This document shows positions 5,419-5,442 of a DNA stretch of 5,442 bases, in pieces (position 1 is the stretch's first letter; every line of letters starts with the position of its first letter). The position numbers and the translations under genes were made by a program. The DNA is taken from positions 1-5,442 of the forward strand of contig JAPLJL010000287.1 of NCBI GenBank assembly GCA_026388615.1, in the 5' to 3' direction. The stretch is from Pseudomonadota bacterium (GTDB lineage Bacteria; Desulfobacterota; JAPLJL01). The notes below the pieces were generated by a model. The model searched no databases and was not told the origin of the DNA. It was given only the letters and a program-made list of their open reading frames with translations.

Positions 5419-5442
5419 GTTTCGAGTTGCGGGTTTCTGGTT
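5419..5442. repeat. Degenerate heptamer repeat at the window's right edge
   Basis: GTTTCGA (5419-5425), GTTGCGG (5426-5432), GTTTCTG (5433-5439) and GTT (5440-5442) form a period-7 array that probably continues past the edge. It begins 5 bases after the stop of the FAD oxidoreductase. The unit differs from that at 726-750, though both have period 7. Confidence 0.5.

Overview
The window looks like chromosomal DNA from a Gram-negative (diderm) bacterium. It encodes two outer-membrane proteins with signal peptides, a TonB-dependent receptor and a FadL-type beta-barrel. The coding DNA is GC-rich with many CGG/CCC/GGG codons, while the gaps between genes are AT-rich and carry short repeats of the TGTCATTCTGA...GAAGAATCT kind. 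From general familiarity, such repeats are frequent in Desulfobacterota (old Deltaproteobacteria), Omnitrophota and related uncultured phyla. That placement is a guess; nothing here fixes the taxon.

Layout. Left block, minus strand: the first 223 codons of a TonB-dependent receptor (670 to beyond the left edge), preceded by a classical short-chain dehydrogenase/reductase (1525 to 755). A 501-base gap (1526-2026) separates this block from a plus-strand block. It holds two short repeat elements with strong hairpins and a candidate promoter with a small repeated-site array. Right block, plus strand: a FadL/OMPP1-type outer-membrane protein (2027-3400), a 127-base gap with a second, inverted, shorter copy of the repeat found at 1592-1694, a 130-residue three-helix membrane protein of unknown function (3528-3920), and a CrtI/phytoene-dehydrogenase-like FAD oxidoreductase (3929-5413). 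The last gene starts 8 bases after its neighbour stops and its ribosome binding site abuts that stop codon.

How the genes may work together. The membrane protein and the FAD oxidoreductase are almost certainly co-transcribed. The FadL-like channel upstream points the same way and could bring a hydrophobic molecule across the outer membrane for the oxidoreductase to act on; this is inference from order only. The SDR could belong to lipid or polyketide-type redox metabolism, but its own sequence gives no substrate. No mobile element with a transposase, no CRISPR array, no tRNA or rRNA and no defence system is visible. The most notable non-coding observation is that three of the four gene 3' ends visible here run within 4-6 bases into a short repeat.
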